A model generated the notes under the pieces. It did not search any database, was not told the origin of the DNA, and saw only the letters and a list, made by a program, of their open reading frames with translations. This document shows positions 9,719-19,723 of a stretch of DNA of 26,437 nt, piece by piece. How positions within the stretch are numbered: position 1 is the stretch's first letter; each line of letters starts with the position of its first letter. A program made the translations under genes and the position numbers. Source of the DNA: Phytophthora quininea (Eukaryota > Oomycota > Peronosporomycetes > Peronosporales > Peronosporaceae); the NCBI GenBank assembly GCA_011947345.1, contig JAAVTG010000171.1, forward strand, positions 1-26,437. The letters run 5' to 3'.

Positions 9719-11385
9719 TTAAATGGCGACCGTGTGGCTGATCATGTCAAAGTCGAGAAGTACTTTCTCCTCAGCTGGGTCGACTTGGCTATCTGTAAGA
9801 CTTGCAGCGGAGCTGTGTCGACTCAACACGGACAGCTTCATGTACGAGTTTGAGTGCGACGGATCCACAGACAGCGACGGTCGCAGGATCTTGGAGCCCA
9901 AACGGCCAGCTTCACCCTGACTGCTGACTGCCACCGTTGCGCGAGGGTTGACGGACTTGTGGTCAACTTGGTTTTGCTCGTCGGGCGACGGGATCCGAAA
10001 GAGTTGGTCGAGGTCAAGGTTGTGCTTGACGTTGGAACCACGCTTGAAATACGTGACCGACAACCCTCGCTGCTCGGACGCCGACAATCGTGACTGCTCC
10101 TCGTCCGACCAGTTCACTGTCGACGAATTGAGGGATAGCATCTTGGAGACCTGCTCGGTGAATTTGTTAAGCCGTTTGTCGATTGCGCGAAGTCCCATGA
10201 CGCATCGCACGCAGAATTTGGTCTGGCAGATGACAGACTCGGTCGGCCTGCAGCCTGCGTCTTCTTGCACCCCCGCCCCAGGCACCGAGCGCATGACGAA
10301 GCACGTCCTGCAGACCACGTCGCCGCAGAGTCGGCAGTGGTGTCGTCGTCGATACATAAAGTTGAAACGACGACTGCAGACCGTGCAGATTGGTCGACTC
10401 TCGTCGGGCACCCAGTTCTGCTGCGGGGCTAGCGATTGCTTAGCGATGTTCCGCGAATCGATCACGATCGAGACGTCGTTGAGGATGGCCATGTTAAGTC
10501 GGTACTGGGCGTTTGCGATGATCGACGAGTCGTTCGCTTCGCTCGCGCCCATGACGAAGATTTCGGACGTCACCTTTGGGGTGTCCGAGGTCGGGATCAC
10601 CAGCATGGTGCGCTTCATCCGCACCCGCATCACCTTGACATCCGATAGGTCGGGACACTCGGGGACATCCACCGACGCCATCGCTACGAAACCGATCTCG
10701 TGGCCGTTCGTGTCGACGGTGTAGCCCACCATCTCGATGAAGCAGTAGTCGCGCTTTCCGGCGAACGAGTTCTCGACGAGCCACTTGATACCGAGATAGC
10801 TGTCCTCGGTGGCACGAACCGATCGGAGCACGGCGGCGTCCGTCACGATCGGGGACAGTAGTCGCTGCTGCTGCAAAAGTCGGACGAGTTGGAGGCGTGG
10901 TAGGCGTCGACGATGTCTCGGTAGTGGCCTTGCACTTGCCCAACCGTACGAAAGGACTTCAGCGGTGGGTGGGGGTCGAGTTGGTCGTGTCGATTGCTAG
11001 TGCCGCCCACCGTACGACGCGAAAACGAGAGCCGTCCGAAGCGTCCGCGACCGATAGCACTGCTATGAGACCTCGTCGCCCAGCCGCTCGCCCCGACACT
11101 GATGCGGTCGTTGACGTTGCACGCAGTGGCGCGGGTGCTTCGGGTCAACGTGGTCGCCCACCCTGATGTCGAGTTGAACGAGTCGACGCCGTTGGTCTTG
11201 AACGTTTTGAGGCGACCAAGCGAGGCGACCAACTTCCACTCCGAATCCATTGCGTTGCCCCTCGAGAGCTGCGCTGAGCGAGCCAGGACGGCGTCCTGCA
11301 CTTGCTGCTTCATCCTACTCTCGAGCTTGGCAGTTTGTGCCCGGGTCAGCGACACCGGTGCAAACGTTGAGCTGGACGCAACCAT
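9719..11385 (-). CDS. START-like/FYVE zinc-finger protein
   Basis: About 555 residues. The C-terminal half begins with the last part of a START-like lipid-binding region (SYLGIKWLVENSF through the helix ending MAILNDVSIVID). A FYVE finger follows at about 325-395 with WVPD (the WxxD motif), CTVC, the basic patch RRRHHCRLCGD, CRTC and the final CVRC. FYVE fingers bind PI3P on endosomes; coupling to a START-like fold is a large, well-known oomycete family. A Ser-rich tail lacks clear domains. Upstream the frame holds TRAQTAKLESRMKQQVQDAV, a helix typical of the family, and SEWKLVASLGRLKTFKT. The two frames meet at the A4 run 10875-10878 (T4 on the coding strand); one missing base joins ..SNSSDF to LQQQRLL... 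I chose the ATG at 11385; an in-frame ATG at 11577 would add 64 less typical residues. Diverges from the START/PDZ gene. Confidence 0.85.
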
Positions 11386-12514
11386 CGGAGGTGTACTTCG
11401 ACGCGAAGCGCGAAAGTTGGGAAATGGTGCTCCAATGTGGACACTGGACTGCCAACCGAACCCGAGGCGGTGTGTGCCCCTGGAGTCTGAGACAGCGGCA
11501 TGTCGCCCAGCCGGCTGGGAGGCTTCATGTGGTCTGTCAGCCAGGGGATGACAGATGCCTCGAGTTGACTTTTCCAAGCAGCCACACAGCAGATCTGGCT
11601 ACCTGGTATCCGTTGACGATCAAGGAGTCGGAAGCAGTGGGACGTTTACTTCATAGCAACTTGGACTCGTCAAGAGCGAGTTTTGAATGATGATGGGGAA
11701 AATTCGCGTGATTCAAGAGAACCTGTTGGCTATATCGTCGAGATTCGCGACGATGTGAAGTCAAGTGGCGGTACGACCGACGTCTCCAAGACTGGAGACA
11801 CCAGGTTGCACTGCGACAAACGACGCTTTCCATTGTCGAGACCTCGATTCTAAGGCTACGAAGGCCAGTGTCCTGGTCGAAGGCGCGTCGTGCAGCCCTT
11901 CCACGGGTGCTGTCCCGATCGCGTATCGGATCTCGATGAGTCCTTGTTCGAAAATGTTGTGGTGCTCGCTTCAAGTCTGGTCGGTCCTGGAAGATGTGGC
12001 GACTGCTCGCTTTCGTGCGGCACGAAAATCTACCTGGGCGAGCGTGGGGCTTAATAAACGGGCGTTGCTAGTTAGCGAGACGTTCGACTTCTCCGCTCTG
12101 CCAACGACAGATCTCCAAAGAGCTGTGAACTGAACGTTCAGAACACAAACCGAAAGCGCCGTGCACTGATGCAAAGGACGTTGCGAATAAGAGTCAAAGG
12201 GATCTACTACGGGAGGCTAGCCTCCGTCGGCAATGATTGAGACGTTGTTGACAAGAGCGATCGATTGCGCTGCAGAATTCATTGGGCGTTGAGAATATCT
12301 CGCTGCCGAGATCCCGGCAGCTTGGTCTGCGACGCCAAGCGAGTTTCTGGGGCCCTCAACCGTTTTCAAACGCAAATGTAGTAAGTAGCAGCACAACACG
12401 TGGAAGTCGCGAACACTTCAAAAGATATTCCCATTTTCGGAACTCGAGCCAAGACTGGCGACCTTTGACTGTATAGTTGGCGAGGGAACGACCAGCCACA
12501 GTCTCTGCTCTTCG
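11386..12514. other. 1.1-kb intergenic region between divergent genes, no supported gene
   Basis: This is the shared upstream region of the FYVE gene (minus) and the START/PDZ gene (plus). Several open frames of about 60-150 codons exist on both strands, but none shows a recognisable domain or convincing composition. A match to the oomycete initiator consensus YCAYTYY, CCATTTT, lies at 12431-12437, about 80 bases before the ATG at 12515. A near-perfect palindrome is at 12011-12027. Confidence 0.6.
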
Positions 12515-12667
12515 ATGAGTTCGTTCGAGGTCTCCAAGGCCGCGTCCTCCGGCTCGCGCGTGGCGGCGCTCGGCAAGCGCCCGCAGCTCTTGCACCGCAG
12601 CTCCGACCCTGAGTTCAGCGACGGCGAGCTCGACGGTTCGACCAGTTCATACATTCCACAATCGTTA
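12515..12667 (+). CDS. Probable 5' exon of the START/PDZ gene
   Basis: From the ATG at 12515 a GC-rich frame encodes about 50 residues with coding character (VAALGKRPQLLHRSSDPEFS and SDGELDGSTSSYIPQS), then meets possible splice donors GTTAGT (12664) and GTAAAA (12668). A sequence resembling a branch point (TCTGAC) precedes the acceptor TTACTGTAG ending at 12702. The phases do not fit: the downstream frame needs phase 1, and these donors give phase 2 and phase 0. A phase-0 alternative joins 12667 to the TACCAG acceptor ending near 12762, or a base may be miscalled. If this exon is not used, translation starts at the ATG at 12714. Confidence 0.5.
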
Positions 12668-12713
12668 GTAAAAATCTGACCTTTTATATGATGTTACTGT
12701 AGATGCTGTGGAT

Positions 12714-15700
12714 ATGGGCGAACACGCCGTCTGGGCCAATCTAGAAGAGCCCATCTACCAGGAGAAGGACGTGGAAATCTTCCGACCTCCCCAAAGGGAC
12801 TGCAGTCTACCAGTCTACTACGCCAAAGGCTGGCTGCCGTTCTCGGCCGATACTTTGTTTAACACGTTGATGGACGCTCGGTACCGCAAAATCTGGGACG
12901 CCAATGTCCATCAAGTGCATGCTGTGGAGCACCAACACACCAGCGACGTCATGTACTTCGCCATGAACTTGCCCTGGCCATTCGCCAACCGAGACTACGT
13001 CTATAGGAGAAGAGTTAAGTTTTATCCCGACCAGAATGCTTTTGTGGTCATTTGCCATGCAGCGCACCATGCCGACGCACCGGTAAATAACGTACGGGTG
13101 AGGGTGGAGACGAGCACGTTGCGGATGTGTATCCGCAGCGTCTCGACATCGAAAGACGCGTGTGATTTCCACGTCGAGTATGAAGACGATACGAATTTCA
13201 GTATCCCTAATTATATGATCAACTTGCTGCTTCGGACGATGATGGCGTCGTTCATGACGGAGCTGCGGAAGGCTTGCCACGGGTACGCGAACTACTGCAA
13301 GACGTTGAATGATGAAGGCGTTAAGGGTATCCCATCCCAAGTTGTGCGGCAACGAAGTATAGCGGCGGCAGCTGTTCTAGCAGCCTCCACGAGTTCTAAT
13401 GGCACCATTGGAGCGTCTTTGACTGAAGAGAGGAAGCCGGTGAGCTCTCCACGAAGAAGTATGTTCTTCAAGACCAAGAAGAAGCGGAAGCCTGGACTGG
13501 TGCGTCTACAGTCTGACGACCACAGCAGCATGAGCGACGAGTGGGATTTCGAGGACACCCGTCAAAGCGAACCGCCTTCTACCAGAGGAGTGAGGTCGTC
13601 AACCATTCGCCGATCCGTTTCCACGGATGTTATCCCCAGCAGTGGTCTGGTTGATGGCAGCGACGTTGAATCACTGGACAGTTTCGACTCCAACGCCCTT
13701 CGACCTGCGTCCGAGTTTGCCTACCGCCCCACCACTCGAGAAACGCTGACGAATGGATCGCAAACAGCTCTTGACGACGACTTTGCGATCGTGTTCCGCA
13801 AGCAGAAAATTGGGCTGCACCTGGAGACTGATCTTTTCTCAAACAAAGTACTTGTGGCATTCTGTGAAAAGGACAGCGAAGCGACGTCTTGCAGCCAGCA
13901 GATCGAACCAGGATTCTTGGTGACGTCGATGAATGGAGTTTCTGTGAGTGATTTTAAGTTTACAGACATCCTCGGTGAGATCCAACGAGCGTCACGCCCA
14001 CTAACGCTCGGCTTTACACATCCAGACCGGGAGAAACCACAGCGCTACCAACGCTTTAAAGAGCCGCAGAACGTGCTGAAATGTCTTGTATCTCGAGACG
14101 ATAACGATCTACTGCGTGCGCTGCGTCCGTTGGACGAGGATGCAGCGATCAGCGCTGTGTTGAATTGCGACTTTGTTGCACCAATTGCGCCGCCGGCGTC
14201 TCCTAAAGCGAAGCTGACCGGTAGCAGCAGTAATGGGGCAATACCTGACTCGTCAGTTGCACAGAGCTCGACCCCCACGCTGCGAACTTCAGTGTCCTTG
14301 CCGCCTCTGCTCGATACCGACCGTGTTATTGTTCCTGCAGGCTATTTGGTCTACGAAATCGACGATAGTTATGTTCTTGATGTGCCATTCGCCGAGATCG
14401 CCCACTTGCTGCGTCGTAGCAGTGATGTTTGCGTCGTTACGTTTAAAGCGGCTGTGGCAGTCGTAGGTGGAGGCAAGCGGGAGTCGCACAAAATCACGAG
14501 ACATTTGTCTGGGGTTTTCAAGAAGAAGAAGAAGCGAAGGGCATCCGATGCAAGTACACTCTCAGGCTCATCGAAAGGTTGGGGAAGCGGACGTGGGATA
14601 CCGTCGCTGAACGAAAGCTCTGAAAGCGATACGCTAAATGCGACCGACGGATCCCCTGCCGACCTTTGTCTTGTAGATTACTCGTCCGTCACCGTCACAG
14701 CGTCGAACATCGACTGGGTTTGGAAGCACGTGAAGCTGCTGAAAGGCACTGAGCGCATCTTTTCCGTAGCTCTTTTGATTGATCGTCTCGAGGCGTTCTT
14801 AGCTGACACTAGCAGTACCAACAAGATTATTGCCGCAGCTAAAACCAAAGCGCTTCGGGCGATGCACGATGAACGGGACGTTATCGACCGGATTAAAGAA
14901 CGTCGCGACCACGGCGTCAAGGCGCTAAAAGAGTTTAGTAGTAAGGAGGGTAACGACGAGTGGCAGTTTGGGCAAACGATGCTGGGTGTCACCACTTCCT
15001 GGAAACCTGGCGAAGAGGATTCCGTCTGGATTAAGCTCGAAGGCGTCATTGAAGGCGTCGATATCTTCAATACCGTCTCGGTAATCCGAGAAGTGGATCT
15101 CTACAGCGTATGGACGCCCTTTTGCTCGCAGTCTCTGCTATTACAAAGCATGGGGTTTGTGGAGTTAGCGGCGTACTTGACGATCTCCTCGCCGTTTATA
15201 AATCGCGACGCTATTATCCGAGCTTTCGGTATCAATGCTGTCTATGAGAGTCGTTGCCTGCTGCTGCTGGGCGGATCTGTAGAGGAATCGGCAGTTAAGA
15301 GCTCCATCCCGATCCCGAAGCTGCAGGGATGGAACGCTGATCGCATGATCATCCGAGGGTTTCGTGCAATGATTGAGCCTGTTACGCGCACAACGGCGCG
15401 GACTTGTATCGTGGCCAACATCGATCCGAATTGCGCGCTTCCGAAAACTGTACTGAACTTTGGGATCAAGAAGATGGCTGGTATCTTGCTGTATCTTATC
15501 CGTAAGGAGTCCGAGAAGATTGAGCATGATCACAAGAAAGAGTCGACAAGCAACGAACACCTTCGACGTATCACCAGCGACCCCAGCGGGTTCTACGCGT
15601 GGCTGAAGCCCATCGTCGACAAGTACTTCCTCGACTTGAGCAACGGTAATGTTGGCCAACCTCTCTCGTTGACGACTGACGGACATCTCGATGGGGAGTG

Positions 15701-16315
15701 ACCGAGAACGGTAGTCCCAGGAGCGACTACAAAGGCTCGCGGACTGGTAGCCCACGCCTCGCCAAACGGCGGAGCACGAGTCGCATCGCTGCGTTCAACC
15801 GTCACGCCGCTGGATCGCCATCGCCCACGCGACAGTCCACCAACACGAACTCCTCGTCCTACAAGCGCGTCTGGAGCGACTACCTGCATGACTTTGCGAT
15901 CTGGCCGTACATCTTGCTATTTATCTTCGCCAAGACGTCTGCAGACCTGTCGCTACTGCAAGCCTGTACGGTCAAGTTCCTGTTTACTTGCATCTGCACG
16001 TGGCTGGTTGTTCCTGGTGCATTTCCTCGATCCACTCGGCAGTGGAAACGTGCACGCAACGAACTGGAGCCTCTGCGTCGTCAGTGTGTTGTACTCGCCG
16101 CCATTTGCGACGTCGTGAGCTCTTGGGCACTTCGGACGTGGGTCCGTTGGGTGCACTGCTACCTCTTGACGCTATTCCAAGGCTCTGCTGCTACAACGCT
16201 CTGCTTCTCTCGCTCTGCGCCAGAGATCCGTGAAGCAGAGCAGCTCTACATGATGCTCGTCTGCTTTACGTACGCCACGGCGGTCGTCGTCGTGCAGATT
16301 GCAGTCAACATCTAA
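12714..16315 (+). CDS. START-PDZ-START-like protein with C-terminal membrane segments
   Basis: About 1200 residues counted from the ATG at 12714. A START lipid-transfer domain occupies about 5-195 (GWLPFSADTLFNTLMDARYR, WPFANRDYVYRRRV). A Ser/Arg-rich basic linker follows, then a PDZ domain at about 355-440 (IVFRKQKIGLHLETDLF, IEPGFLVTSMNGVSVSDF). A second PDZ-like remnant is near 530-590. A second, diverged START-like region spans about 740-980. The frame stops at 15699-15701, but the next frame immediately continues with a Ser/Pro/Arg-rich linker and four or five hydrophobic helices (FAIWPYILLFIFAKTSADLS, FLFTCICTWLVVPGAF, and others) to 16315. That second frame has no ATG near its start. 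Adding one base to the G4 run 15693-15696 joins the two, so I treat them as one gene. The likely role is lipid transfer or sensing at a membrane contact, inferred from domains only. Confidence 0.78.
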
Positions 16316-16432
16316 AGTAAACTGAACCGCCAAAATTGCTGACGCACTTGCAGTTTTATCAGTTGTTATTTCGTTTTTCCACCAATCCCATCGCTTCGTG
16401 GCTCCTCATCTGGTCACTCGGCCTTTTACGTG

Positions 16433-17471
16433 ATGGGGCAGACGGATGCGCCTTCCGCGCGGGGGCTGACGCCCATGCGCTTCATGCAGCTCGCGCTGGC
16501 CACCACCGTGCTCTTCTCTGTCGCCTACATGTACCAGTTCGTGAGTGTGAGCGTGTCGCTGCGCTCGGGAGGCGACTCGGAGGACGAAGACAGCGGCGGC
16601 ATGGTCCGCAACCGAGTACTGGGCCATTCGGTGCTGCACTTGCAGGGCTTCGAGGCCGGCTACAAGTTCGTCAGCGAGTACGACGTGGAGGCCCAGGGGC
16701 CGCTCTACATCCTCTTCATGAGTGACGCCGACGACGACGGCAAGTACTGGTGTCCGGACTGCGAGCGGGCCAAGAAGCCAGTCATGGACGCCTTCAACCG
16801 CGCCCCGAGAGGCTCCCGACTCGTGGAAATCAGAGTCGGACCCCAGTCTTACTGGGCCGACTACATGAACGAGTTCCGACAGAACCAACTGTTCTATCTG
16901 GACCACATCCCCACACTCATGAGATACGAAGGGGAGGCAACTCCTCGACCATGTTAACCGAGTCTTTCTGTACCGACGAAGCTCTACTGGACTACACGTT
17001 CCGGGTGAACAAGCCTCTGGCTGGAGAGCCCAATAAGAATAAGGTCATCACCATGTACTCGCCGGGAGAAGTCATCGACTACTTGGGGACGTACGACAGC
17101 ACGTACCCGTTGTTTTTGTTCTTCGTGTCCGGATACCATTCCTTCAATGGACGACTGTGGTGTCCCTACTGTGATAGAGCGGATGTGGCGGTCATGCATT
17201 ACTACAACTACACAGCGCCGGATAATGCCATCATGGTGCGGGTTATGGTCGCAGACACCTACAAGAAGTGGAAGAAGAAAAAGAACCCGTTCAAACTGCC
17301 AGAGTTCCAGGAGAAGGTGGCGCCGGTGAGGGAGTGCCGTTCCTTGGCTTCGTGAAGAAGGACGTGGCTGCCAACAAGGTTAACGTGCACCAGTTCATGC
17401 CGGACTACCCGGAGACAGGGAAGCTGCAGACGTTCTTCAAGAACAAACCGCGGACGGCGAGGCCTACCTAA
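16433..17471 (+). CDS. Membrane-anchored double thioredoxin-fold protein (gene B)
   Basis: Closest relative of gene A in the window; about 346 residues after bridging two breaks. A short N-terminus leads into the anchor MRFMQLALATTVLFSVAYMY. Fold 1 has the only complete first-domain motif of the family, YWCPDC (C107, C110), as in TXNDC17, followed by PRGSRLVEIRVGPQSYW and the cis-proline loop IPTLMRYE. Fold 2 has LWCPYC (C244, C247) and the VPFLGF loop. Sequons NSS and NYT suggest a lumenal location. The first break is at the G4 run 16931-16934; one extra G gives the GGGNSS seen in gene A. The second is near 17319-17320 in a two-G run, the one break not at a long homopolymer. The start is the ATG at 16433. 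It lies 117 bases after the START/PDZ gene and opens the five-gene array. Confidence 0.82.
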
Positions 17472-18561
17472 GTCGGTGCGTGAGGAGATCCATGTGGCTT
17501 TGCTTGATCGTTGGGTCTGTGTATGGTCTGTCAGCGCGCTTTGGTTCTTGAAGGTAGAGCATCATTTGTCAATTAACGAGTGCTTAACACTTTGTCCTTC
17601 GTCCAGCAAGTTATTTGATCGGATTCCACGTCTTGTTTGTCTTGCCATGCAGATCCAAGCCAAGGACCGTGCTATACCCGTCGCTTTTAGACTGCTGTGA
17701 ACTCAGCCACGTGAGTTCTACTCGTTTCGTTGGCCGTCAATGAAGACTGACAGTCTTCTGCGTGCTACAGATCGATGAATTGTCGAGTTCAATTTTTTAA
17801 AGTGTTTCGATGACAAAGAAGATCAACTCGTGGATTGTCTGGGGATTTACTGTGGAAGAACTGTTGCCTTTTCTGCGGAGCGCCGAGACCTGTGTGGAAG
17901 GCGCAAATAAGTTGGAATCTGGTCGACATTGAGTGCATCTCGGGACGCTAGCGATGGTTGAATGGTTTTGTCGATCCGAGTCCATACTCTAGAAGAGCTT
18001 GTGGTGATCCGAGGACAGCTCCTGGTGAGTCCCTGATTTTGTGCTGTTGTCGGTACAACTTCGTAAAGTTTACTTTGTGTTGTGGTGAGACCGGTAGTGG
18101 TTGGATCGATCAGCTGCTTGGGCTCGTCGCGGCTCGGTAACAGCATGAATGTCCTTCGACCGCAAGAGTATGTGCCCACCACCCACCCAAACGTTCGACG
18201 TTGCCTAGCGTTTTTGATGTCCTGCTTCGTGATGTCGGCTTTCAGCTCGTCGCCGCCATTCGTTGCTCTGCCAGACTCTGCTCCGTTCCATGCGGCACTT
18301 AGGAGTTTGTGTCCCTGTCGGCTGCATGTTGCGTCAATTTTCCATCACGTGTGCTGCATCGAGCACTTCGCAGTCCAGGCTCACAGTGCTGCTACAGCAA
18401 ACCCTCATCAGTTTGATGCCAACAACCCACCAGTTGATACTCTTCGTCATTGCAGCACTACTAAAGAAATGAACTTGTGAATTCGTGAGGTGCAGAGTCG
18501 TTGAGGTGTAGGATGTGGTCTGATCTTGCAGTGTTGAATCGTGCGGTCCCGCGTGCAGGCC
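17472..18561. other. 1.1-kb intergenic region, no supported gene
   Basis: This region separates gene B from the rhodanese gene. The longest frames (for example 18082-18480 on plus and 17847-18182 on minus) have no recognisable domain and overlap one another on opposite strands. I see no tRNA, transposon ends or extended repeat. It is the largest gap inside the array and presumably carries the 3' end of B and the promoter of the rhodanese. Confidence 0.6.
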
Positions 18562-19670
18562 ATGTGGTGGAGCAGCAACCGACGGTCTCCCGGCGAGCGA
18601 ATGACCCCTTGGTCTCGGAGCAACTTGCTACTGACGTCGGCAGCAGTGGTGATGGTCTTGTACTGCGTCGTCATGGCTCGAGTGCACATGACAGGGCAAA
18701 TGCTGCATCGAACGCAAGTGACAGCGAGAGCCGAAGGATCTGCGAGCACTGCGATGAGAGGGACAGTATCTGCCTTAAAGAGCATGGGCGCGTGGAAGGA
18801 ACAACATACGAAGAAGGAGGCAGTGGAAGTGGTTCAGACTCCACTGCTGCACGGATCTGCGTTGGTCAGCCCGTCTTGGCTCCTCAATAACCTTCAAGAG
18901 GACCTGCTGGTGCTGGATTGCAACCCCTCGACATCTACCGACAAGGTCACATACCCCGGGCACTTCCATTCGTGATGGCTTCGACACTGCTCAAGGACCA
19001 GACGCCCAAGGCCACCGGAGTCGTTAGCATCGACGAGTTCGAGGACATTGTGAGCTCTCTGAAGATACCCAAGGACGCTACCGTCGTGTTCTACGACGAC
19101 AGCAAGAGTCTTAAGGCAGTTCGCATGTGGTGGGTCTTCCGTCACTACGGATTCCCAGTGGAGAGACTCAAAGTGCTGGATGGTGGCTTGAAGCGCTGGG
19201 TAGCCGACGGCAACAACATGACAAATGGGGACGCAGTACCGATCCAGTCGCCAACAGAACTGTGGACTAATGTGAAGGACACGCACAAGTTGGTGGGTCT
19301 GAACGTCGTACAGCAAGCGATTGCCGACGGAGCAACTCAATTCGTCGATGGCCGCACCCCAGACGAATACAACGGCAAAGACCACGATGGCAATGCACGA
19401 GCAGGCCATATCCCTGGAGCTGTGAATTTCAACTGGCTGGATGCTATCAATGTGGACACTGGTCGCTTCAAACCCAAGGACGAACTCGAAGCAATCATCG
19501 ACCAACTCCACATGGACAAGTCCCTACCTGTGATCACCTACTGCCAACGAGCGATCCGTGGAGCTCATGTGGCATTTACACTGGAACGGGTCCTTGGTTT
19601 TAAGAACGTCCGAGTCTACGAGAACTCGATGCTGCAGTATCTCAATCGAAATGACACCCAAGTCGAATAA
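18562..19670 (+). CDS. Membrane-anchored double rhodanese (sulfurtransferase)
   Basis: About 369 residues after bridging one break. The N-terminus is basic, followed by an anchor (NLLLTSAAVVMVLYCVVMAR), then a juxtamembrane stretch with SALKSMGAWK. Two rhodanese domains follow. Domain 1 has VLDCNP, GHIPRA and LDGGLKRW; the catalytic position reads FYDDS (D179, D180), as in the inactive first domain of TST/MST enzymes. Domain 2 has the hallmark VDGRTPDEYNG, GHIPGAVNFNW and the active-site loop CQRAIRG with C328. That loop is closer to the CxxGxR loops of plant or bacterial single-domain rhodaneses than to the CGSGVTA of mercaptopyruvate sulfurtransferase. The frame breaks at the C4 run 18924-18927. 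Rhodaneses move sulfane sulfur via a cysteine persulfide to acceptors, thioredoxins among them. A membrane-anchored form between thioredoxin-fold genes is unusual. Gene C starts 53 bases downstream. Confidence 0.87.
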
Positions 19671-19689
19671 GAAATGACAAAGTTGCCCA

Positions 19690-19709
19690 TCATTCCAACA
19701 TATCAATTT
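19690..19709 (+). promoter_or_regulatory. Oomycete core promoter (Inr plus FPR) of gene C
   Basis: TCATTCC at 19690-19696 fits the initiator consensus YCAYTYY. CAATTT at 19704-19709 fits the flanking promoter region core CAWTTT, placed just downstream as in known oomycete promoters. The element lies 15 bases before the ATG at 19724 and only 20 bases after the rhodanese stop codon, so gene C is probably transcribed from its own start rather than as part of an operon. Confidence 0.6.
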
Positions 19710-19723
19710 CAATTTTGACAATA

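Noticed and set aside
11765..12133. 122-codon plus-strand frame in the divergent intergenic region
   Set aside because: No recognisable domain, composition unlike neighbouring genes, and overlapped by minus-strand frames of similar length.
15667..15720. Intron joining the START/PDZ frame to the membrane tail
   Set aside because: The only donor with the right phase is GTTGAC, a weak site, and the intron would be about 50 nt. A single missing base in the G4 run explains it more simply.
17847..18480. Overlapping frames between gene B and the rhodanese, some hydrophobic
   Set aside because: They lie on opposite strands over the same bases, lack family features, and none resembles the anchors of the array.
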